From positions 64,833,053 through 64,897,052 of the forward strand of contig CM060732.1 in NCBI GenBank assembly GCA_030704615.1: DNA of 64,000 nucleotides, in the 5' to 3' direction. The stretch comes from Takakia lepidozioides. Its lineage: Eukaryota; Streptophyta; Takakiopsida; Takakiales; Takakiaceae. The translations under genes and the position numbers were made by a program. Positions 24,601-34,900 of the stretch are shown piece after piece; the first letter of the stretch is position 1, and each line of letters opens with the position of its first letter. The notes below the pieces were generated by a model. The model ran no database searches and was not told the DNA's origin. It was given only the letters and a program-made list of their open reading frames with translations.

Positions 24601-26066
24601 CCAAGGAGGATTTGACCAACCCTCAATCCAAAGGGCCTCCTTTGTGTCCTTATGTCTGAAGTCTGGAGATCTTGGACTTTTCTGTGAAAAGCACCAGTGG
24701 GCAGCTGAGCAGCCGTTGCTTCAACCACAGCCCCGCATGGACCAGCCTACACCCAACCAAATTCCAAGCATCTTTCAGATACCAGGGACCAATCTACTTT
24801 GAGGCCCTGGTAACAAGGAAGAATAATGTTCTTAACAAGAAATATGCAGTATTGCTGCTGTCTCACCAAAAAGAGCGAAATTGCGCTCAATTAGATCAAT
24901 CCACATAGCATTATCATGGCTGCTTCAGTCAAGACCAATTCTTTCACCCTCTACATGAAGATAGCCTCACCTTATGAAACCTGTTTTCCCACCACTGTGA
25001 AGGATTCAAGAAGAACTCTTGCCAGAGCTGTTCTATGCTCACTGCGTGACCTGTGTGCAAACAGCACTACAGCCTAAATCTTTAGCAGCTCAAAAGAGTC
25101 TGAATATTATTGAGAAATGATTGGATAGGGCTGTCCTAAAGTAAGCTCTCTCATGGGCCCTTGTGGTCCTGTGTGACTGGTACAAATTTTCTCTCTCAAC
25201 CACAGTAAATCACAGCAATATGTGACATCTGTGTGGGATTGGGAGTTACAAAAGCACTGGAATCAACGAACTGTCTATACCAGACCTGACAACACTTCAT
25301 TACCAGATGATTTTCTTGGACAAAATAGATGCAATTTCCGCTGACTGGGTCAACGACGCTATGGAACCTGGATGGCTCCGACCACAAAGTCTAGAAAACC
25401 CAAAAGACACAAAAGAGTAACATGTCTAGACCTTTCGCTTTCACTGGAGACTCGGGAGGCGTAGTCGTCATAGCTCTCACTTGCATGGGTCTCGGACCCG
25501 CCATTGCCAAGCTGCATGCCCATTTCAGCTCCACACCCTGACCCTTTATTATGTTGCATGTCGTGAGGCCTCCTTCCCATTCCTTCAAAGAAAAAGGCAA
25601 GGCATTGGGCAGGGAGAATACCTGGAGAGCGCCAGAGCACGCTGCCATTCCTACTTCAGTTTTTTAAGAAACTAAAACACTGAGAGAGAGTCGCCATTCT
25701 CAGAATCGTAATTCTCACCCACCACATTGCAGATTGTTCCTTGTAGAAGATTCAAATCGCCTTCTTCTGCACCATTCACTTTCTATCATTCACATCGAGA
25801 CACTCGAACTTGATTTCCACAAATGTAACGGTTGTAGTTGCTCATATGTCGATAGGTATGCGGGACAGTAAGTTACCTATGCACACTTCTCTTCTCTTCT
25901 CTTCTCTTCTTCTTTCACTACTTGGAGATCCGTGGGAGATTCTTGTGTCTATTCCGAAATATCCAATCTGACGTCTTCCATTACGAGGATCAGAAAAGCT
26001 ATTAGCAGTAGATCTGCATGAGGCATTGACTCTTAGACAATACATTGAACAATAGTTGTTTCTTGT
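24601..26066. other. Upstream of PPR gene; no gene seen
   Basis: No domain-bearing frame was found. A (tcttc)n microsatellite lies at about 25887-25913. The rest holds scattered short frames only. Confidence 0.5.
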
Positions 26067-26073
26067 GGAGGGT
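26067..26073. repeat. Target-site duplication, left (GGAGGGT)
   Basis: The seven bases before the left terminal repeat are identical to 27232-27238 after the right one, as expected of a staggered-cut insertion. Confidence 0.8.
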
Positions 26074-27231
26074 TAGGGAATTCCAAAAAGGCCTTGATGT
26101 GAAATGCATCGCAATTCACTTGATCACCCCCTAAAAGTGCACAATTCAATTGATTGCAAGGGCAATTCAATTGAACTAACCCTAATTTGCAATTCAATTG
26201 AATTGTCCGCACACGATTCAATTGAATTGTGAATTGGCAATTCAATTGAATTGTCAACTCGCAATTCATTTGAATTGCTGACTACAATTCAATTGAATTG
26301 TAATCTATAATTTTTAACTTATTTATGTATATAATGTATATATGTATATATTTAAATTATACATATATATATACAGGTATAAGCTAAAAATACATGCCGC
26401 CCGTCTATTCTTGCTATCCGTCTGTCAATCCTTTGCCCGTGGTAAGGCTTGAGCCCAAGATAAGCCTAAGGGAGAGCGAGAGAGGGAGAGAGAGAGAGAG
26501 GGGAAGTCACGAAGCCTTGTAAAAGCGGATTGTCTCTCTTTGTGGATGTTGGTGCCAATATATGGCTATGTACTATACCAAACATGATACCAATGTAAGA
26601 GTATCAACGTGATATATTAAACTTATATAGAACACACATCCCAACTTCAACATGATACCTTTGTAAGGGTATCGAAATTTTGATAATTCTCAAGATGAAC
26701 ATATTTTTGTTTTCTTTGTCCTGGGCAGATACTAGTGTTAGGGGACTACATGGTGATGCAGGGGAAGCCTTTCATCAATTGTCAGGTTTGATTTTGTCTG
26801 TTTTTTTCGGAGCCAGCCATGTTTCTTTTGCCAGTGAATCACAGGAAGCTGCTGATCTATCTCCGTCTCTGGCTCTCCCTTTCTCGCTAAGGCTGAGGGT
26901 GGTTTCACAACTCCACAATTTCCTCAAGGGCACAAGAAAGAGGGCCAGCAAGAATAGACGGGCAACATGTATTTTTAGCTTATACTCTTATATGTGTATA
27001 AATATCATTTGAATATATACATGTACATATATATCATATATTATATACAGAAATAAGTTTAAAATTATAGATTACAATTCAATTGAATTGTAGTCAGCAA
27101 TTCAATTGAATTGCAAATTAGGGTTAGTTCAATTGAATTGCCCTTGCAATTCAATTGAATTGCGCACTTTTAGGGGGGTGATCAAGTGAATTGCGATGCA
27201 TTTCACATCAAGGCCTTTTTGGAATTCCCTA
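26074..27231. mobile_element. Non-autonomous DNA transposon with long palindrome-filled terminal inverted repeats
   Basis: The ends are perfect inverted repeats (TAGGGAATTCC...GGAATTCCCTA), and the inverted similarity runs inwards for about 340 bases on the left (to about 26412) and 280 on the right (from about 26949). Both arms contain iterated copies of the palindrome CAATTCAATTGAATTG. The left arm has two or three more copies than the right. The unique middle (about 26413-26948) has a (GA)n run at about 26472-26501 and one 110-codon frame (26680-27012) without a recognised domain. No transposase is encoded, so it must be moved in trans. A 7-bp duplication GGAGGGT flanks it. Seven bases is unusual for hAT (8) and Mutator (commonly 9), so the superfamily is left open. 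Confidence 0.85.
26120..26300. repeat. Palindrome array in the left terminal repeat
   Basis: About seven copies of CAATTCAATTGAATTG or near variants are spaced 20-35 bases apart. Each is self-complementary. Such subterminal iterated sites are typical transposase binding sites. The matching right-arm array lies at about 27073-27170 with fewer copies. Confidence 0.8.
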
Positions 27232-27238
27232 GGAGGGT
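27232..27238. repeat. Target-site duplication, right (GGAGGGT)
   Basis: This is identical to 26067-26073. Confidence 0.8.
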
Positions 27239-27853
27239 CTCTCTTTCTTGTTTCATGCTTTCTCTTTTCCCATAAGCTCTTTGCTGGTGGTATGAAGTAT
27301 CATTACATGTCATCTCTTCTTTTTGAAACTTTTTGTCCACTGCTTCTGCTCTAACCAATTCATCTGCAAGTAGCAAATCTTGTTTAGTAGTATGATGTGT
27401 CGGATGGGTTGCTTTCGGCACATTACACCAGCGGTGGCTCTCTAAAGCCCCATATTTGCTTAGCCTAGAAATGAACCGTTTCATCCAAACGGCGATACAC
27501 ATCCACAGTATAAAATTTTGGCGTATAAAGCCGTTAAACCGTTACAATGATATCTAGGTTAGGGTTAGTTTTGGGCTGGTGGCGACATCCTGGCCCTTCA
27601 TCATATCTAGGGCTACAAGGCGGCGCCGTGGGCTTTGGCTTGTGACGCCTCGCCATGCGGCTGGCCACTAAAGCTAAGGCTTTTGTATAAAGATGGCGCC
27701 CTGACTCAGGTGTTAGTGTATATGTGATTTTTGGTGTACAAGCTTTGGATGAGAGCTGCCTTGTGTCAGATCCGTGTGTTTGATCCTCCTCTTGCACGTT
27801 GCTTGCTCTTTCCACTCACCCCTTTGTTGTGAAACCTTGTTTCTTGAAGGAAA
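27239..27853. other. No gene recognised
   Basis: Two minus-strand frames (27502-27203 and 27815-27534) rich in charged residues show no known motif. The first overlaps the end of the transposon and so cannot be an old intact gene. Confidence 0.4.
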
Positions 27854-29308
27854 ATGAGTATATGCTTCAGGCTTGTTTTATGGTGGAGAAAAGCCGGGTA
27901 CCATAGGCGCTGGTGGATCTTGCCCGCGCTGTCAGGGTCAGTTAGATCTTTCTCGCGGGATCTGCTCTACATCTTGCTGCCTAAGTGGTTCGCTAATGTG
28001 TGTTATCAATGGCGACTCCTCGCCTTGTCGTATTTTCTCCTGATGTTGAGATATTGTCGTCTCACATTGCGCGTTGGGGTGTGGTTGCAGGGAATGGCTA
28101 TTGTTTATGACTTGTCTTGTATAGTTCGTAGAGAAGGGGAGAGCCTGCTTCTTCATATTAGTGTGGAACTTGTTGTTGAAACTAATCCTAGTGTGGAAAT
28201 TAACCTTGTTGTCACTCTTTGTTTTGTTGGTGTTGTTTTTGTTGCTCCTCCTGTTGTTGAAACCAACCCTGTCGTTTATAGCTCTGCCGACATTCTTGTT
28301 GTGGCTAACACGGCCAATGGCGCGCGGCCTGGCAGTGTTGCCTTGCCAACGTCGCCTCTCCTTGAACCAACCACTTGTGTTCCAGCCCTTGTTGTTTCAT
28401 TGGGTTCTCCTGGTGGTAGTGATTATGACAATTTAGATGAGGCAGAGGCGTGGTCGCCAAGATTTGAGAAATTTGATAGCTCTCTAGATAGTTGTGACCT
28501 GGAATACTATAATTTTGATAACTTTGTTGATCCTGGACCTGAATATTTCAAGAGTAGGCAGCAGGCAGCAGAGTTAGAGAGGGATATCGAGTTGTCACAG
28601 GAAATAGATGATTTTGTTATGTGAGATATGTGACGAGGATCAGCTTTGTTTTGAGCTTGTAGAAAGAGCTGTCGTGGGTGACCTTGCTGCATTAACCAGC
28701 CATCACGAGGCCCTGTTCACCAGACCTTTGCTTGAGCCTAGTGCGGTGGTGTACAAAGCCAGACATCTTGCTAGGCGAGAATGTGAGTTACGCAACGAAG
28801 AACGTCTGCCGTCCAGAACGATTAAGTCGCATTTTCTGCACCATCGCGAATTGACCTGGTTAGAAGTTGGTTTGTATTTACCTCTCTCTGGTGTTCGAAG
28901 TGCGGAGCTTCATCATGGCTTGTGGTGGTAGGGCGAAGTTGGTTGTCGTTAATGTTACAATGCACGGGGGCTTTGATCTTGAGGGCACTACGGTTTCAGC
29001 TCCGGCCCTGCGCCTTGGCGCCTACTTATTCACAATTGGTTGATGGTCTGAAGGGTAGGGCCTTGATAGTGCAGTCGTCTGATCTAGTAGTCTTGGCTAT
29101 GGGTCCTACCTTTGCTTCACAGCGAGTGGTTCGCCCGAGTGCGTTTGAGAGATTGAGTGACTATTTGAACTCGGCTGTGCTTTCGCGCACATGGAGAGAG
29201 GGTGACACGACCCGCGTTGGTTTTTTGCTTAAGGAAGCTAACGGTTGGGAGTGGCTGGCGTTGGGAGTCTACGACAAGGGGATGTCACTTCCAAATATTA
29301 CCCCATGA
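27854..29308 (+). other. Chain of unrecognised open frames, probably an element relic
   Basis: Three plus-strand frames overlap or abut: 27854-28624 (256 codons), 28608-28931 and 28922-29308. The first starts with Trp/Arg-rich hydrophobic text, goes through a valine-rich stretch with a repeated VVETNP phrase, and ends in an acidic segment (ERDIELSQEIDDFVM). The last reads FERLSDYLNSAVLSRTW. No family was recognised. Overlapping frames of this kind are typical of frameshifted retroelement genes, so I suspect a decayed element and not a host gene. Confidence 0.3.
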
Positions 29309-30114
29309 CGTGCAAAAAAATATAAGGTGCCGAAAATTATGAGAAAATAAAATTTAGAATACATTTAGAAATATTATAGGGTACTAATATATTGGGGGCA
29401 CCACATTTAAATTAAAGGCCAATAAAGACGTTTATTTTTTAAAATTAAAATAATATAGGGTGAAGATAAATTAAAGGGGCACGTGTCATTCAGTGACATG
29501 CAGTTCGGGACACAATTCATAGAAATAAAGCCAAGAGGGGACGAAAGGGTGTACCAGCAAGTATTAGTGCTGGTGTCGATGAAGGGACATGGTGGATAGG
29601 CAGAATACAAAAAATGAGAAGAAAGATAGGGATCAGGTGGGGGATCTCTCGATAACCAGTTGATCTCCTTAACAAGCTAGCCACAACAATCATGGTGTTT
29701 CTCAACTCTTCTCAAAATCTAGAGGGCATCTGAAATTCAAAGATGATATAACTGACAGCAAGTGGATAGACATAGATTTGATTATTAGTTCAGTTACTAT
29801 GAGATTTGATTTTGCTCAGAACCTTTATACTTTAAATGATGTTGATGCATATACTTTGGATGAATTTATTTCCAGCAAATAAAAAATTCATTACCCCATA
29901 ATTTTTTTCAAGTTAATATAGGGTGTCCAATATTGGTTACCTGCTATAAAATGTAAATAATATAGCATGCAAGAAAATATGTCATATTACAAAATTATGT
30001 AATAATAGGGTGACCAAAAATTCAGAAAATAAAATTAATACCTCCCATATAAAATGCCTGTTTGCCTCACGTGCCTAGGAAACTAGATAGGGAGGACCCT
30101 CCCTCCTTATAGAA
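29309..30114. other. AT-rich stretch, no gene seen
   Basis: It contains several loosely similar tatagggt-type phrases at about 29378, 29453, 29921 and 30007 but no convincing frame. It may be untranslated element sequence. Confidence 0.4.
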
Positions 30115-30396
30115 TGGGCTAAGACTTTGTTCAAGCCTCCTGAAAGACCTCTAGACTATTTTGTTAAGCTCTCTTCCAGGACTTACCAGCCTGGAGAATC
30201 CCTGTTGCAATTTTACATGGACATCAAGTCTGCTGCTGTTGAGAACATCATTTACCAGCCAGCAGAGAAAGATCGCATGGTCAAAAGATATTTTCTCATT
30301 GGCTTGCCCCGTGCTATTCAAAATTGGGCGCATCGTCATTTTATCAATGACAAAACCATGTTATCGGAAATTAACCTTAAGAGGCGACTTGGCTGA
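30115..30396 (+). pseudogene. Retrotransposon gag relic
   Basis: An 89-codon frame reads YFVKLSSRTYQPGESLLQFY, then EKDRMVKRYFLIGLPRAIQNW. The spacing of an ESL..F motif and a later RYFLIGLP motif is that of the capsid-like gag core of Ty3/gypsy elements. No zinc knuckle, protease or RT follows, so only this scrap remains. Confidence 0.55.
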
Positions 30397-31090
30397 CAGC
30401 AATCAACGCAACAATCATGCCAAGTTTCAAGCTCCAATGGGCTCCGAGCTTGGCATGGCTGCAACATCTGTGCCTTATTTCCTCCTCTCTTGCATTTAGA
30501 CAGAGGCTGACTGGCACCCTGAAATCGGGTCTCAGGCGTTTTGTTCCAATCTTGTGTAGAACAAATTGCGGCCAGTCTTGATGAGCACAACTTGGTTGTC
30601 TGACCGTTTTAACTAACATCCGGCCTTGTCAGTGCGAACGCTCCTGTCTTCACCGAGAATACTGCTGGAATCCACCCTCAGGAGAACGTCAAGAGAATGT
30701 TATTTTTCGTCGCCGATTCGGCATCATTGTCGAACTATCGGTGGTCTGATGGGGGAATAAGCACCTGACCTGTACACTGGCAGGTTCACATGGCGGTGTC
30801 AGCATGGATGCCATCTCGTTCTGGGTGGAGCCTGGTCAGGTTAGCGCTTGTTTTTCGGTGCGACTGCGCTCCACGCCACCGTCATCTTTGGATTAGGGCG
30901 ATTCGGTGGAAGACGCCAATTTCCGGGGTTGTAGGTACGGCACGCGTCGAGGGTCCACGTCGAGTGCGTGACACGTGGAGCGGGCCTGCGTTGTGTGCCA
31001 CCGGGGTGGACCACCCAGAAAGAGTGGAATGGATTCACCCGCGATTGGCACCCTTTAACCGCGGAACAAAGCTGGACGACTTTAAGCGGA
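30397..31090. other. No gene recognised
   Basis: A GC-rich 105-codon frame at 30790-31107 shows no motif. The stretch may be untranslated sequence of the gag-bearing relic. Confidence 0.4.
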
Positions 31091-31099
31091 AAAAGCATG

Positions 31100-31480
31100 A
31101 ACGATAATAAAGCTTGAATAATGATGGATGAATGTACAGTTGGATGATAAACAGATGGATGAGTTTGAAAAATCTATGTAGATGGATGAATGACGGATGG
31201 ATAAGAGTAAAATGGATGAATGTATAATGGATGTTGAGCAATGACAAAAATTCATGACAGGAAGATGCATGACCAAATCTTTTGACGAATGCACAAAGTA
31301 TATGAAATGAGTGTGGAAGGTTTGTGGGGTGGATTAAAGAGTACAGAGGATGAATGTACAATGGATGTTGTACAAAGGAAGCTTTCATGAATGGAGCACG
31401 CATGAATACAGTGTAGATGAATGCACAATGGATATGAGAAGAGTCAGGAAGGTTTGTGAGATGGATTCATACATATAGCA
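31100..31480. repeat. ATGGATGA-rich minisatellite-like tract
   Basis: Many imperfect repeats of ATGGATGAATG-type units (for example ggatgaatgtacaatggatg) fill this tract without a strict period. It has a strong strand bias (few pyrimidines on the plus strand) and no stable open frame. Confidence 0.6.
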
Positions 31481-31693
31481 ATTTAAACGAAAGTTGATTC
31501 TGTGATTATTATTTGTTCTAAAGGAACAACTACGGTAGAGTAAGGGGATTCAACGTTTTCCAGATAATATGAAAATGAATATTAAAAGAATACAGTTCAG
31601 TCTGACTCAGAGTCAGTACAATGTATCCCCTCTTCCTCTGCATCTAAGTCTAAGTATTTTAGAACACCGGATCCACGCTGGATACACCTACGG

Positions 31694-31861
31694 CTGGCCA
31701 CTAAAAAGTCAGGGGATAGGGACTCGGACGCGTGAAGTGCCATTGCTTCGGCATAAACAGGGAGCAGAAAATTGAAAAGGGGCTGTCGAAAACAGACTCG
31801 CCAGAAATGACTGTATCTCCTGAAGATCCACCGCTGGCTTTCCTGAAAGACAGCCTGAAAA
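31694..31861 (-). other. Possible extra 3' exon of the ParB-methyltransferase gene
   Basis: If the GTGAGT at the end of exon 9 (about 31932) is used as a donor, the acceptor ttttttcag near 31870 would join in phase to an open frame of about 55 codons. It begins with CLSGKPAVDLQEIQ and ends near 31694. This replaces the TAA at 31926-31928. Both endings are possible, and I cannot choose from sequence alone. Confidence 0.3.
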
Positions 31862-31925
31862 AGTTATTACTGTAACTTTGATGTTATCGAGAAATTGAGT
31901 ATGACTCCCAAAGAGGGTTTAGCAC

Positions 31926-34900
31926 TTACTCACATGAAAAGTCGTTGTCGACCTGCTTATCTTCGGGATCGTCATCATTTCGAATATGAATCCGATCAGT
32001 CTGTGTGCCTGAAGTGGAGCCAGACAAAAGGGGGAGGAGCACTGTGTTGTAGAGGTCAGAATCACCCTCCATACCAAAAAGGCTTCTTCCGCCTGCCTTG
32101 CATGCGTGGTAAGTTGCTCCTGCACCAGACAGGAGAACATAAACAGTTTGGAGGAGGGGATTTAAGCAGATGAAACTGTTGAAAGGAAACCAATTCGGAA
32201 GGGAGAAAACGAACCTGTGGACACAGAAAGATCGACCACCCGTGCAGAGCGGTGGCTGCATGACTCCAGCAGTATTTGCATGAATGCTGGTGACTTTTCC
32301 TTTGCACCTCTCCAGGGAGTGCCATCTGGTCTCTTCAGAGTCTGACTGGACTGCATGAAGTTGTACAAAATGTCATCGACATGGGGCTCATAGGGGGGGT
32401 TGACGAAACAACCCTGGTCAGAAATCTCAAAGCTGCGGATGGAGGATGGTGTCTTTGATGTGCGAATCCTCCGCAGGCAGATCGCCTCGAACATCCTCGT
32501 CTGCCAAAGATAGCAGGTTAGTGTGGTAAACACAATCTAAAGTGGAAGTGTGTACATCGGCTATTCAGAACTCTGACACCAAAAAACCATGAATCGTTGA
32601 TGATCGGTGTCGATCATAAAACATTCTACTAGAGTGGAGCTGCAGAGAAAATTGAAACTCATGATCAAAGCATAAGCAGAAGGCAGACGGCATACCAGCT
32701 GACCAGGGAAACCCCTTTCACAAGGTAGAGGCTGTTCACACAATTCCATGTGCGCAAAACTTCAAACCCTGAAGACTTGAGGTATGATGCCAATGCCCGA
32801 CGACTATCATTGTCACATGACTGAAAAAGCAGAAGTGTCCCTGCATCAGAGAGGAAATTGTTACAGAACCCGAATACCCAACTCCAGTAGTTGTCCTCGA
32901 ATTTGTTCCACCCTGGCGTCTTGCCCTTTGGAAGAACTTCTGGCACAGCCTGGCCATCCGGGATGTCGAGAATGACAATGTCGGCCGCATAAGTTTTCTG
33001 CACACCGCACACGAAGGTGGGACCTGTGCTCACCTGCAACAGACATGTTTTTTATAAGAACGATGGCAAGAATGTTTTCAAAGAACGAGACTGAAATACT
33101 GCCAACGAAACATTCAGAGAAAAAGGAAAGAAACTGGAATTCTCACCAGATTGAGGAATGAGATTATATTGTCCCAGGTAGGGGATGGCACCCCAGTGTA
33201 TCCTCTCTTTCGACTCTGCATCATCGAAAGCCAACCCTCATTAACAATTTTCATCTCTCCTGCTGAATCAGAACGGGAAGGGTGTGGCTTGGCATCGAAC
33301 ACGCACTGAAGAGTGCGGGTATATCTTCCAGCACTAAAGTCCTGCCCACTCTCCATCTCCTTTTCATTCTCCTTCCCCTTGTCCTTTTCCTTCTCTTTGG
33401 ACTTGTCTTTGTCCTTTGGCTTTGCTGGTGAGATGGCTATGACATCAACAGCCTTGTCTTTTGGTTTGCGGCCCGCCTTCTTTCCCTTCTGCGGCGTTCC
33501 CTGAGCATCAGGCTCCTTGGCAGCCAAGGTTGCTATGTTTCGTTGATACTCTTCGTCAGTCAAAGGCGCCAGCATCTCAGCGTTATTGTTCAAGTATTTC
33601 ATATGCTGTTCTTGAAAGGTCGTGTGCTCAGGTGGGCAGTCAAGGTACCACCCACAGTCTCTGAAGTGAGAAGGACTCCAGTCCTTCAATATCCCTGCAG
33701 TATACATGGTTGGATCGTTTGCAGGGTCCGACCACATGTCAAGATAGTCGGGAATTCCGCTCAGGTGATTTCCTTCCATAAGCACATATTTCGTGTACCT
33801 GAAAAAAGGAGATGAATCCCAACCCACAAAAGCGCTCAGTGAGTAAGATGCAAGTAGAACAGAAAGAATAAAACATGGATTGAAATGGCTCTGACAACTG
33901 CTCCAAGGACCTTTCAGGACCACACTACTGCTCCAGATATGAATGTCGTCAACGCCATTCAGAACATTCCATTCCATGACACTGTAAATACATCCTAATC
34001 CAGGTGAATGCAAATAAGCGATTAGAAATGACACAGACATAGAAGTGAATGTCGTCAACGACATTCAAGAATGAAGCCAAATTATTACTGAAATGAAGCA
34101 AAATCACAGGATGGAAATAAAAAAATTGAGTAAGGAACCATCCAGGAAAACTCAATGCACATTCATAACGAACCTATCACTGAGGACCTCACAACATCAC
34201 TGTATGTGAATGGCGTCAACGCCATTCACAAAAATACAAAAAAGAAACCAATTACTTAGCTCCCCAATCCATGAAAATTGAATTTGTCGTTTTTGAATAA
34301 TACAGACACAGCTGTGAATGTCGTCAACGACATTCACTTTGGATTTCTTAAAACAGAGCTTATCAAGCCTCCATATTCATCGCAAGAGGAAAAAACAATG
34401 CAGAACAACTGAATGTCTGCATTGACATTCAGCAAAATGAAGTGATCAACCCTCATTGTAACCTCTATGGACATTACAAAAATTTAAATAACCTTGAGGA
34501 CCACACAACAACTCCGTATGTGAATGTCGTCAACGCCATTCAAGGACATTATCAATTCTAATCAGGGACAATATAATTGCACCCTTAGATCCTAACCAGG
34601 TGAATTCATATACTCGCTTAAGAATGACTCAGACAAAGAAGTGAATGTCGTCAACGACATTCAATCTGGATCTAAGATTGCAATCCATATGAAGCCACAA
34701 TTTTTCCCAAAAAAACAGTAGAGTTTCAAGTATGACATTTCACCTGTACACAACTCGCATCATGGCCCACTCTCCTCCAACCTGACTGTCAAAGTCGTTG
34801 GACCGTAAAATGTTACCATCTTTGGAGAACTCCCGGAAAAAACAGTATCTCCAGGTGAGACCTCTCCACTTCCTTATGTATGCCTCCAATGACATTTGGG

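Noticed and set aside
26680-27012. 110-codon frame inside the small transposon as a transposase or captured gene
   Set aside because: It shows no domain and runs into the terminal repeat, so it is most likely a chance frame.
30790-31107. GC-rich 105-codon frame as a gene
   Set aside because: Arg/Trp-rich text without domains, next to a gag scrap. It is more likely untranslated element sequence.
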